Shown here: piece after piece, positions 9,305 through 16,911 of the stretch | How the letters are laid out: each line of letters opens with the position of its first letter | Numbering within the stretch: the stretch's first letter is position 1 | Source: Bog-793 sp963785415 | GTDB lineage: Bacteria; Actinomycetota; Acidimicrobiia; Acidimicrobiales; Bog-793 | Assembly: GCA_963785415.1 (NCBI GenBank) | Contig: CAWAVB010000001.1 | Coordinates: 620,001 to 684,000, forward strand | Reading direction: 5' to 3' | DNA length: 64,000 nt | Program-made: the position numbers and the translations under genes | Notes under the pieces: generated by a model | The model's input: the letters and a program-made list of their open reading frames with translations, nothing else | What the model was told of the DNA's origin: nothing | The model's database searches: none

Positions 9305-9787
9305 CTAGCGGTTCCAGGTCCCGGAACGTCCTCCCGACTTGTGCAAAAGGACGAGGTCCTCCACGCGGGCCGAGGGGTCGACCGACCAGACGGCGCGCAC
9401 GATGCTCAACCCGGCGCAGGCACAGGCCGTCAGCGCCTCCATCTCGACGCCGGTCCGCTCGACGGCCTCGGCGGTCGCCTCGACGCGAACGCCCGATTCG
9501 CCGACCGTGATGTCGACTTCGACCGCGTCGATGTGGATCGGATGACACAGCGGGATGAACGACGCCGTGCGTTTGGCGCCGAGGAGTCCGGCGGTGCGGG
9601 CCGTCGAGACGATGTCGTCACCCGCCGTCCCGTCGCGCAACAACTGCAGGCCGGTTGACGAGGCGCGGACCGTGCAGCAAGCCCGGGCGACGCGCAGTGT
9701 CGGGCTCTTGGCGGTCACGTTGACCATCGCGGCACGACCGTGCGCGTCGACGTGGCTGAGGCCCCCGCGCTCGCTCACGCCCACCAA
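9305..9787 (-). CDS. moaC: Cyclic pyranopterin monophosphate synthase MoaC
   Basis: A 160-residue enzyme that turns the MoaA product into cyclic pyranopterin monophosphate, the second half of the first step of molybdenum cofactor synthesis. Family landmarks are LIPLCHPI-type sequence (here SFIPLCHPIHIDAV), GVEMEALTACACAGLSI, and the C-terminal KSGGRSGTW. The length is standard. It is separated from moaA and encoded on the opposite strand to the preceding mocA-like gene, with which it converges. It is divergent from the Mog/MoaB gene, the two starts being about 88 bases apart, so a shared control region lies at 9788-9874. Confidence 0.95.
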   Translation of the reverse strand: MVGVSERGGLSHVDAHGRAAMVNVTAKSPTLRVARACCTVRASSTGLQLLRDGTAGDDIVSTARTAGLLGAKRTASFIPLCHPIHIDAVEVDITVGESGVRVEATAEAVERTGVEMEALTACACAGLSIVRAVWSVDPSARVEDLVLLHKSGGRSGTWNR

Positions 9788-9874
9788 GCCAGCTTCGCGC
9801 CGCGCCCGACGGGCGATCGTCGTCGGGCGCCGTGGCCCGACGCCCGGGGAACCGGGGCCCGATACGCTGCCCCA

Positions 9875-10342
9875 ATGCCGATCGCCGCCAAGGTCCTCAC
9901 GGTCTCGAACGGCGTGGCGGCCGGAGAGCGGGAGGACACCTCCGGACCCGCGCTCGTCGCCCGGCTCGAAGAAGCCGGCTTCACCGTGGTCGAGCGCCGA
10001 GTCGTGGCCGACGGCGAGGGCCCAGTCGCCGCCGCGCTCACCGAGATGGCGGCCGGCTTTGAGGGCCTGATCGTCACGACCGGCGGCACGGGTTTCTCAC
10101 CGTCGGACGCGACGCCGGAGGCCACCCGCGCCGTTGTCGACCGCGAGGCACCGGGGCTCGCCGAGGCGATGCGCCGGGCGAGCCCCCTCGGGCGGCTGAC
10201 CCGTGGCCTCGCCGGCACGGTCGGCGCGACGCTCGTGCTCAACACGCCGGGATCGCCGTCCGGCGCGGTCGAGGATCTCGAGGCCGTGCTCGACGTGCTG
10301 CCCCATGCCCTCGAGCTCCTCGCCGGGGGGCGACCGCACTAG
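9875..10342 (+). CDS. mog: Molybdopterin adenylyltransferase-like protein (Mog/MoaB)
   Basis: A 155-residue MogA/MoaB-family protein, which adenylylates molybdopterin before metal insertion by MoeA. The MPT-binding motif appears as VTTGGTGFSPSDATPEAT and the later LNTPGSPSGAVEDL is also typical. ATG 9875 is chosen because the conserved sequence begins right there; no ribosome site precedes it, but TACGCT about seven bases upstream could be a -10 element, so the mRNA may be leaderless. Its final codons overlap the 3' end of moaD on the other strand by four bases. Confidence 0.9.
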   Translation: MPIAAKVLTVSNGVAAGEREDTSGPALVARLEEAGFTVVERRVVADGEGPVAAALTEMAAGFEGLIVTTGGTGFSPSDATPEATRAVVDREAPGLAEAMRRASPLGRLTRGLAGTVGATLVLNTPGSPSGAVEDLEAVLDVLPHALELLAGGRPH

Positions 10343-10575
10343 CCGCCTGACACGGGAGGCAGGACCGCCACCTCGTCGGTGTCGCCCACCGGAGTGCGGT
10401 CGTCGGCGTTGCGGCCGTTTACCCAGACACGGCTGCGGCTGAGGACCTCGGTGAACGCGGTCCCGTAGCGCGAGCGCGCCACGGCGAGGAGCGCGCCGAC
10501 AGTGCCGGCCGCGATCTCATCGCAGCGCACGCCGGCTGCATCCCCGGCGGGCCCGAAGAGACGAAGTCGGGACAG
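10339..10575 (-). CDS. moaD: Molybdopterin synthase small subunit MoaD
   Basis: A ubiquitin-fold sulfur carrier of 79 residues ending in the required GG (VLPPVSGG). Homology to MoaD (RLRLFGPAGDAAG, then VWVNGR, DEVAVLPP) extends upstream of the first GTG at 10530 to a CTG at 10575. The only in-frame stop before that is at 10588-10590, and no ATG, GTG or TTG lies between. A start at the CTG, two bases after the moaA stop and behind a GGGGG stretch, therefore fits the protein best. A start at GTG 10530 would remove the first beta strand. No MoaE gene is visible in the window. Confidence 0.85.
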   Translation of the reverse strand: MSRLRLFGPAGDAAGVRCDEIAAGTVGALLAVARSRYGTAFTEVLSRSRVWVNGRNADDRTPVGDTDEVAVLPPVSGG

Positions 10576-10576
10576 G

Positions 10577-11644
10577 TCAGCCCCCGATCATCGACATCGT
10601 GCGCACCGGTCGGGTGAACGAGGGCTCGCCGATGCCGTGGCCGGCGCGTTTACCCCAGACGGCCCGGCGCAGCACGGCCGCGATGTCATCGTCGCCGCCG
10701 TGACCACGCAACACGGCCCGCACGGAAAGCTCGTCGTCGGAGAAAAGGCAGTTGCGCACGGCGCCGTCGGCGGTGAGCCGCAGGCGATTGCAGGTTCCGC
10801 AGAAAGGTTGGGTGACGGTCGCCACGACACCGACGGAGCCACCACCGTCGACGAAGCGGTAGACGGACGCGGGGGCGGCGTCCGGACCGTCCCGCTCGGC
10901 GGGCACGACAGGAAAGCGGGCATCGATCCGCGCGATCACCTCCGCCGACGGCACGACGACGTCAGCCGCCCAGCGTCCCTCGGCGTCGAGGGGCATGAAC
11001 TCGATGAACCGCACCTCGCGGCACGTCGCGCGGGCGAACGCCGCGAAGTCGAGGATCTCGTCGTCGTTCACTCCCTTTTGCAGAACGACGTTCACCTTCA
11101 CGGGACGAAGGCCCGCTTCCTCGGCGGCGTCCATCGCGGCGAGCACCCGGCCGAGCTCGCCGTGACGGCGGATCGCCGCGAACCGCTCCGGTCGCAGCGA
11201 GTCGCAGCTCACGTTCACGCGATCGAGCCCGGCCGCGGCGAGCGCCGGGGCAGAACGGGCGAGCGCGGTCCCGTTCGTCGTGAGCGCGAGGTCGTCGAAT
11301 CCGAGCGCCTCGAGGCGGGCGACGAAGTCCACGAGTCCGGCGCGCATAAGCGGTTCCCCGCCGGTCAGGCGCACCGCGGTGACCCCCAGCGAATGGGCGA
11401 CCCGGGCGACCCGTTCGACCTCGTCGAACGTGAGCAGTTCGTCACGCGGAAGGAACGTCTGGGCCTCGTCCGCCATGCAGTAGGTGCACCGGAGATTGCA
11501 GCGGTCGGTCACCGAGATCCGCAGATCGGTGTGGACCCGACCGAACGTGTCGACAAGCGGACCCGTCGCCGGCACCGTGTCCGCGTCCGGCCGACGGATC
11601 GGTCGCGCCCCGAGACGAACGGCAGTGCGCACGGCCGACGTCAT
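10577..11644 (-). CDS. moaA: GTP 3',8-cyclase MoaA
   Basis: A 355-residue radical-SAM enzyme that starts molybdenum cofactor synthesis from GTP. The SAM cluster motif is CNLRCTYC, followed by RLTGGEPLMR. The C-terminal substrate cluster motif is CGTCNRLRLTADGAVRNC, and the protein ends in GG, needed for activity in the family. The N-terminal 35 residues are unconserved; ATG 11644 overlaps the moeA stop by four bases (ATGA), so moeA, moaA and moaD are translationally linked. The start could be slightly downstream, but the overlap supports it. Confidence 0.95.
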   Translation of the reverse strand: MTSAVRTAVRLGARPIRRPDADTVPATGPLVDTFGRVHTDLRISVTDRCNLRCTYCMADEAQTFLPRDELLTFDEVERVARVAHSLGVTAVRLTGGEPLMRAGLVDFVARLEALGFDDLALTTNGTALARSAPALAAAGLDRVNVSCDSLRPERFAAIRRHGELGRVLAAMDAAEEAGLRPVKVNVVLQKGVNDDEILDFAAFARATCREVRFIEFMPLDAEGRWAADVVVPSAEVIARIDARFPVVPAERDGPDAAPASVYRFVDGGGSVGVVATVTQPFCGTCNRLRLTADGAVRNCLFSDDELSVRAVLRGHGGDDDIAAVLRRAVWGKRAGHGIGEPSFTRPVRTMSMIGG

Positions 11645-12891
11645 GGGGGCCCCTCCGCCCCCACCGCGGCGAGACCTTCGGCGTCGAGCAGCATCACCTG
11701 CACCCGGTCGCCGCGGCGCGCCCCGTCGCCGTCCGGAAGCAGCGCGAGGGCGTTCGCCCGCGCCATTCCGAGCAGCATGTGCGAAGCCTGCCCTCCGGAC
11801 GAGCGAACGTGCACGCGGCCGTCGTCACCAAATGTCGCGACCACCCGGGCGAGGTGCAGCTTGCCGTCGACGACCCTTCCTAGGTCCTCGTCGGCGACGG
11901 CCGCTGTGCGCGGCCGGTCGAGGAGGTGGTGTCCGGCCAACTTGCGCAGCGCCGGCCGCACGAACAACTCGAACGACACCATCGCCGACACGCGGTTGCC
12001 CGGCAGTCCGAAGACCGGCGTGCCCGTCGCGGCAAGCACCCCGAAGGCGAACGGCTTCGCCGGTTTGATCGCCACCTGCATCCACCGCATCGAACCGTCC
12101 GTCATCTTGTCGAGCACCGTCTTCACGTAGTCGCGATCGCCCATGCTCACCCCGCCGGAGGTGACGATGGCGTCGCAGTGCCCCGTCGCTTCACTTATGG
12201 CGGCGGCGATGCGGTCCTCGTCGTCGGCGACGATCCCGAGGTCGGCAGCCGCGAAGCCGGACGCTGCCGCCAACGCGAGCAGGGTCGGGCGGTTGGCGTC
12301 CCGGACGGCCCCGGGTCCGAGTGGTTGGCCCGCGGTGACGAGCTCGTCGCCGGTCGACAGCACACCCACCCGAGGCCGCCGGTGGACGGCGACCGACGCA
12401 GCTCCCAGGCTCGCCAGGACGCCGAGGTGCGCGGGGCCGAGCACGGTGCCGGCCTCGATCACGACCTCGCCCGCCTTCACGTCACTGCCGGGGAGGCGGA
12501 CGTATTCGCCGGGCCGGACCGGTCCGTCGACGACGACGACGGCACCGCCGTCCTCGGTCACCGTGCGTTCGACCATGCACACGGCATCGGCACCGGGGGG
12601 GATCGGCGCCCCCGTCATGATCCGCACCGCCTCGCCGGCCCCGACCGAGACCTCGGCCGACTGTCCGGCGACGACCGTGCCGACGACACGGAGGCGCCCA
12701 CCCGCGGCGGCGTCGGCCGAGCGCAGGGCGTAGCCGTCCATCTGCGAGTTGGCGAACTCCGGGATCGGGCCACCAGCGACAACAGGTTCTGCAGCAACGC
12801 AGCCGAGTGCCTCGTCGAGCGCCACGGTCACCGGCGGCAGCGGCCGCATCTGGGACAAGACGAATTGACGTGCCTCTTCGAGCGGGATCAT
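11641..12891 (-). CDS. moeA: Molybdopterin molybdotransferase MoeA
   Basis: A 416-residue protein that inserts molybdate into adenylated molybdopterin. Domain order is normal: N-terminal region with EFANSQMDGYAL, the RIMTGAPIPPGAD motif, the MogA-like domain with STGDELV and VTSGGVSMGDRDYVK, and a C-terminal domain with GLPGNRVSAMVSFELFVRP. ATG 12891 is 97 bases after the transporter stop. It stands between the molybdate transporter and moaA, giving a transport-to-insertion gene order within one minus-strand unit. Confidence 0.95.
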   Translation of the reverse strand: MIPLEEARQFVLSQMRPLPPVTVALDEALGCVAAEPVVAGGPIPEFANSQMDGYALRSADAAAGGRLRVVGTVVAGQSAEVSVGAGEAVRIMTGAPIPPGADAVCMVERTVTEDGGAVVVVDGPVRPGEYVRLPGSDVKAGEVVIEAGTVLGPAHLGVLASLGAASVAVHRRPRVGVLSTGDELVTAGQPLGPGAVRDANRPTLLALAAASGFAAADLGIVADDEDRIAAAISEATGHCDAIVTSGGVSMGDRDYVKTVLDKMTDGSMRWMQVAIKPAKPFAFGVLAATGTPVFGLPGNRVSAMVSFELFVRPALRKLAGHHLLDRPRTAAVADEDLGRVVDGKLHLARVVATFGDDGRVHVRSSGGQASHMLLGMARANALALLPDGDGARRGDRVQVMLLDAEGLAAVGAEGPP

Positions 12892-12987
12892 CGGGCCGTC
12901 ACCTGGTCATCGTACCGGCGGACGGGCTACATCCCGGTGGACGAGGAGCCTGTCGCAGCTGAAAAGCCGGCCCGATTGCGCCCTCCA

Positions 12988-14808
12988 TCACGCGTCCCGG
13001 GGCCAGACGGCGATCGCCGACGGAGGCAGCATGATCCGGCACCGCTCCCCCGCCGAGAATTGCGAGACGTCCCGACCGCGGGCCCGCAGCACAAAGTCGC
13101 CGCTGACCCGCAGCACGACCTCGCTCGTCGATCCGAGGTCGAGGACGTCGACGACCTCGGCCGCGAGGTCCCCCTCCGGACCGACGACGACCTGCTCCGG
13201 ACGGATGCACCACCACAGCGGGGCCCCGGGGGCGAGCTCTCCCGTCACCGCGTCGAACGCCACGTCCCCGCACACGATCCCGCCACCGGCGCGCACGACG
13301 CCAGCGAGGACGTTGGCGATGCCGAGGAGGCGCGCGACCCGGGGAGACGACGGCTTGGCGAAGACCTCACGCCTCGTTCCGGCCTGCAACAGGCTCCCGT
13401 CGCTGATCACCATCACCTCGCTCGCCAGAAGCGCCGCCTCCTCCGGGTCATGGGTGACGAGGACGGTCGAAATCCCCGTCTCGCGCTGGAGCTGGCGGAG
13501 CTCCCGGCGCAGGTCGGCACGTACCGGCGCGTCGAGGGCCGAGAAGGGCTCGTCGAGCAGGAGGAGCCGCGGATTGCGGCTGAGCGCCTGGGCGAGGCCC
13601 ACGCGTTGGCGCTGGCCGCCCGAGAGCTCTTCGGGCAGCCGGTTCTCGAGTCCGGCGAGACCGAGCCGCTCCAGCCAGTAGGCCGCGGCGGAAGGTTCCG
13701 CGCCGGACCCGAAAAGCAGCTGGTCCCAGACGGTGAGATGCGGGAGGAGCGCGACCCCCTGGGGCAGGTAGCCGATGCGGCGCTCCTCGATCGGCACGCC
13801 CGTCACGTCGCGCTCGCCGTAACGGACGGTTCCGGGCAAGGACCCGTAGAGGCCCGCGAGACAGCGCATCGTGGCGGTCTTCCCCGATCCCGATGGCCCG
13901 AGGATGGCGAGCTGCCCGCTCGCGCCCCGGTGCTCGAGGCGAAGGCGGAAGGTGCCGAGCCGCAGGGCAAGATCGAACGAGACGGGCTCGCCCGCGACGA
14001 CCGGGGGTGCGGCCGGACTGGGCAGGCTGCGAACAACCCGGCGGCGGGTCCGGCGACGCAGTCTTGTGAGGGTGACGACGATGACTGCCAGTCCGAGGGC
14101 GAGGGCCGTCGGCGCCTCGGTTGACGAGAGCCCGCTGGCGCTGAACTGCACCGACGTGAAGACGGGCAGCGTGTAGGGGTGATAGGCGAGGATGACCGTC
14201 GCCCCGTACTCACCAAGCGCGCGCAGCCAGGCGAGCAGGAGGCCGGCACGGATCCCGGCCGCCGCGCCCGGTAGGCCGACCTTCCAGAAGCGCGCGAGCT
14301 CCCGGTGACCGAGCCCGGCCGCGAGGTCGTAAAACGCCGGGTCGACGCTGCTGAACGCGGCGCGCGCCACGAGAACCAAGAACGGCGAGGCGACGAAGGT
14401 CTGCGCCAGCACGACCCCCGCCATCGAGTCGGTGAGATTGCCGTTGAAAAGGCCGCCGATCGTCGTGTACGGGCCGACGATGTAGATGAGGAGGATTCCC
14501 GCCATGAGCGGCGGGAGCGCCAGCGGCAGCGATACCAAGACGGTGAAAAAGGAACCCCACCGCGACCTCGACCGGGCCAGCAGGTAGGCGAGCGGGATCC
14601 CGAACACCGCGATGAGCGCGGTGGAGATCGTCGCCGTGACGGCCGAGGTGTACAGCGCCGGGAAGAGCCCCGGCTGCGAGAACCCACGCTGGCTGGAGCT
14701 CGAGAGCCGGAAGACGAAGGCGCCGAGCGGGACAGCGAGGTAGAGCGCGAGCAACCCGCCGAGTACCAGAAGCGGGCTGACGCGCCAGGCTCGCTGGCCA
14801 ACCGACAA
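12988..14808 (-). CDS. modBC: Fused molybdate ABC transporter permease and ATPase (ModB-ModC)
   Basis: A single 606-residue chain: residues 1-260 are a ModB/CysT-like permease with about five or six membrane helices and the EAA-like loop GLGHRELARFWKVGLP; about 275-480 are an ABC ATPase with Walker A GPSGSGKTATMR, signature LSGGQRQRVGLAQAL, Walker B LLLLDEPFSALD and the switch His in VLVTHDPEE; the rest is a TOBE-like oxyanion-sensing tail. Permease and ATPase are usually separate genes. The frame is open across the junction, so this is a real fusion rather than overlap. It starts 12 bases after modA. Tungstate is also possible as cargo. Confidence 0.92.
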   Translation of the reverse strand: MSVGQRAWRVSPLLVLGGLLALYLAVPLGAFVFRLSSSSQRGFSQPGLFPALYTSAVTATISTALIAVFGIPLAYLLARSRSRWGSFFTVLVSLPLALPPLMAGILLIYIVGPYTTIGGLFNGNLTDSMAGVVLAQTFVASPFLVLVARAAFSSVDPAFYDLAAGLGHRELARFWKVGLPGAAAGIRAGLLLAWLRALGEYGATVILAYHPYTLPVFTSVQFSASGLSSTEAPTALALGLAVIVVTLTRLRRRTRRRVVRSLPSPAAPPVVAGEPVSFDLALRLGTFRLRLEHRGASGQLAILGPSGSGKTATMRCLAGLYGSLPGTVRYGERDVTGVPIEERRIGYLPQGVALLPHLTVWDQLLFGSGAEPSAAAYWLERLGLAGLENRLPEELSGGQRQRVGLAQALSRNPRLLLLDEPFSALDAPVRADLRRELRQLQRETGISTVLVTHDPEEAALLASEVMVISDGSLLQAGTRREVFAKPSSPRVARLLGIANVLAGVVRAGGGIVCGDVAFDAVTGELAPGAPLWWCIRPEQVVVGPEGDLAAEVVDVLDLGSTSEVVLRVSGDFVLRARGRDVSQFSAGERCRIMLPPSAIAVWPRDA

Positions 14809-14820
14809 AGGGCCCGCTTC

Positions 14821-15777
14821 CTAAGAGACGAGCGACCGCAACGAAGACGGGACGGCAGAACGGGGACCGGAGAGGATCGCCGGCCTGTCGACCGTGAGCC
14901 CCTCGCGTCGCAGGATCGCCGCAGCCTTGGCACTCAGCAGGTAGTCGACGAAGACAACGGCCGCGGCCTCGTGCGGAGCACGGTTCACGACCGTGACGAC
15001 GTAGGGGTTCGTGAGCTTGATCGCTCCGAGGGTGACCGTCGGGATGTCGGCAGCCTTCGCCTCGACCTCGTAGAAGAAACCGGCGTCGAGCTGGCCCGCC
15101 TGGAGTCGGCCGACCATCGTCTCCTCGGGAAAGACGTCGGACGTCTCCGTCGCGAGCGTCTTGAGCGCCGGCATCTTGTACATCGTGGCGGCTTCATCGA
15201 GGGCGGTCACGGCGAGGACGCCCTTCGGGTCGACGGCCGGATCGGTGCGTCCGAGCCGGAAGCCCGGCAGGGTGATGACCTTGTACCACGGTTCGGTCTT
15301 GAAGTCCTGGGCGAACTTGCTCTTCGGGTTGTAGCCGATGTAGAGCGGCGTCGTCCCGAACTGCGCGTACCAGGAGACCCAGTCGCCGTTCTTCGATCCC
15401 TCAAGCGACGCGGGGGCCTTCGTGCCCGCGGCTACGAAGACGTCGGCCTTCTGGGTCTTGCCCTGGATCTCCGTGGCGAGCGCGGTCGACCCGGCGGAGA
15501 ATCCGTCGAAGGTGTAGCCGGTCGCCTTTTCGAAGGCCGGACCGAGCAGGTTCATCGTGTCGACGAGCGATCCCGCGTACAGAACGTCGACCGGCCCGCC
15601 GTTCGACGTCGACGCCGTCGCCGCGCCCACGACGGGGATCACCGCGACCATTCCGAGCGCGGAGCCGGCGATCGCGACGATCGCGGTGCGCCAGATGCCT
15701 TTCCGGCCGGTTCCGCCCCGTGAGCGCGGAAGCCGACCTCGAGCCCCGACCGGGTGGCGGTGCGAGGGATGCACCAT
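14821..15777 (-). CDS. modA: Molybdate/tungstate-binding periplasmic protein ModA (WtpA-like)
   Basis: A 318-residue exported binding protein. After a basic start, a hydrophobic export segment (IVAIAGSALGMVAVIPVVGA) leads into VDVLYAGSLVDTMNLLGPAF, which is the opening of WtpA/ModA-type proteins; GSTALATEIQGKTQKADVFV and LQAGQLDAGFFYEVEAK complete the ligand cleft. ATG 15777 is favoured by AAAGGGG at 15784-15790; the in-frame extension to 15867 would run through the palindrome described at 15792. No lipobox Cys is evident, so it may be membrane-anchored or secreted. It heads the transporter genes. Confidence 0.88.
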   Translation of the reverse strand: MVHPSHRHPVGARGRLPRSRGGTGRKGIWRTAIVAIAGSALGMVAVIPVVGAATASTSNGGPVDVLYAGSLVDTMNLLGPAFEKATGYTFDGFSAGSTALATEIQGKTQKADVFVAAGTKAPASLEGSKNGDWVSWYAQFGTTPLYIGYNPKSKFAQDFKTEPWYKVITLPGFRLGRTDPAVDPKGVLAVTALDEAATMYKMPALKTLATETSDVFPEETMVGRLQAGQLDAGFFYEVEAKAADIPTVTLGAIKLTNPYVVTVVNRAPHEAAAVVFVDYLLSAKAAAILRREGLTVDRPAILSGPRSAVPSSLRSLVS

Positions 15778-15791
15778 GAACAGCCCCTTTC

Positions 15792-15814
15792 CACTAGTCA
15801 CCGTTTGACTAGTG
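15792..15814. promoter_or_regulatory. Perfect palindrome upstream of modA, probable operator
   Basis: CACTAGTCA (15792-15800) and TGACTAGTG (15806-15814) are exact reverse complements separated by CCGTT. The element ends 15 bases before the modA start, immediately upstream of its AAAGGGG ribosome site. On the minus strand TATGGT lies just before it and could be a -10 box. The position suits a repressor. It does not resemble the E. coli ModE site, and the adjacent PadR-family protein is the obvious candidate binder (inference). Confidence 0.7.
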
Positions 15815-15870
15815 ACCATAGCCGGGCCGCATTCCCCCGTGACCGATCCCGCGCTCCGGGCATCCACGCC

Positions 15871-16464
15871 TCAGTGGCGCTCCGGCGGCTTTGTCTCCCC
15901 CTCCCCTTTCGGGACAGGAACCCCGTGGCTCTGCCGCTCATCGATCAACTCGGCGACAAAGTTCGCCAGCGCCTCGGCAGAGGCGAGCCGCCAGCGCGCC
16001 AGCGTCGCGTCGAACCCCTCTGCTTGCGCCAGCTGCTCGCGCAATCCGACGAGCATCGGACGGATCCGCTCCGCTTGAGCCTCCAGAAGTTCGCGGGCAT
16101 CCCGCCCGGCCCGGTCGAGCAGCAGCAACTTCACCAGCAGTTCTGACCGGGCGTCGCGGACGTGCGCGACCGGCTCGCCGAGCCACGAGTCGAGCGCGAC
16201 CCGTCCCTCCGGAGTCAGGTCGATCAGCCGCCGTTCCGGTCCGCGAACCCCGGGAACAGAGCCGGTCTCCCACACATAGCCAGCAGTCTGGAGCGAGGCG
16301 ATCGCCCGGTAGACGAGGGGCCGCGGGATCGTCCAGATCCGCCCGATGACCCCGTCTGGCGCGAAAGCACGGCTGAGGGCGAATCCGTGCGTCTCGCCCT
16401 CTGCCACCAACCCGAGCACGGCCCACTCGCCAAGTGACAGGTCGTTTGTCGCGGACACCTCCAC
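15871..16464 (-). CDS. PadR-family transcriptional regulator
   Basis: A 197-residue PadR-type winged-helix protein. The N-terminal DNA-binding part reads LSLGEWAVLGLVAEGETHGF and VYRAIASLQTAGYV, with RRLIDLTPEGR in the wing; the C-terminal half is the usual helical dimer region. It lies between mop and modA on the same strand, where many bacteria would carry ModE. It contains no molybdate-binding TOBE domain itself; the small Mop protein gene precedes it. I infer that it controls the molybdate genes through the palindrome at 15792-15814. Its effector is unknown. Confidence 0.85.
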   Translation of the reverse strand: MEVSATNDLSLGEWAVLGLVAEGETHGFALSRAFAPDGVIGRIWTIPRPLVYRAIASLQTAGYVWETGSVPGVRGPERRLIDLTPEGRVALDSWLGEPVAHVRDARSELLVKLLLLDRAGRDARELLEAQAERIRPMLVGLREQLAQAEGFDATLARWRLASAEALANFVAELIDERQSHGVPVPKGEGETKPPERH

Positions 16465-16513
16465 GACAGTACGCGAGACCGCGCCACGCTGGTCTGCGAA
16501 CCCCGCGGACGGA

Positions 16514-16723
16514 CTACGGCTTCGCCACCATCACCGAGGTGGACTTGACCACAGCGACGACCTCGTCGCCGACGTCGATCTGCAAAGACTCGACCGAATC
16601 TCTCGTGATCGCCGCGACGACTTCCTCCCCGCCGGACAGGCGGACCGTCACGGTCGACATGACGGCACCCTGCTCCACCGCGACGACCGTTCCGGGCAGC
16701 TGATTGCGGGCACTGATTCTCAT
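16514..16723 (-). CDS. mop: Molybdenum-pterin-binding protein (Mop/TOBE domain)
   Basis: A 69-residue molbindin. The sequence RISARNQLPGTVVAVEQGAV followed by VTVRLSGGEEVVAAIT and GDEVVAVVKSTSVMVAK is a single TOBE domain, the oligomeric molybdate storage or sensing fold. ATG 16723 is where family similarity begins; the extension to 16831 is not conserved. No ribosome site is evident; TACTGT a few bases upstream might serve as -10 for a leaderless mRNA. It starts the minus-strand molybdenum gene series. Confidence 0.88.
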   Translation of the reverse strand: MRISARNQLPGTVVAVEQGAVMSTVTVRLSGGEEVVAAITRDSVESLQIDVGDEVVAVVKSTSVMVAKP

Positions 16724-16911
16724 GTCCGGACAGTACCGCCCCGGGCGGAAATCCAGCTCCCCTCGTCTTCGAAACGTGCAGGTCAGGTGGCCGAAATGGC
16801 CTGATTTTTGCGCCAGGGTGCACGCTGCCATCCCTTGCGGGCGCGATGGGGCGAACCTACGCTCCCTGGGCTGATCGCCTTCGAGTGACCACCGGAAGGA
16901 GCAGGCACGCG

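Noticed and set aside
16846..16911. Upstream start for formate-tetrahydrofolate ligase
   Set aside because: The extra residues are unconserved and the ATG at 16912 has a ribosome site.
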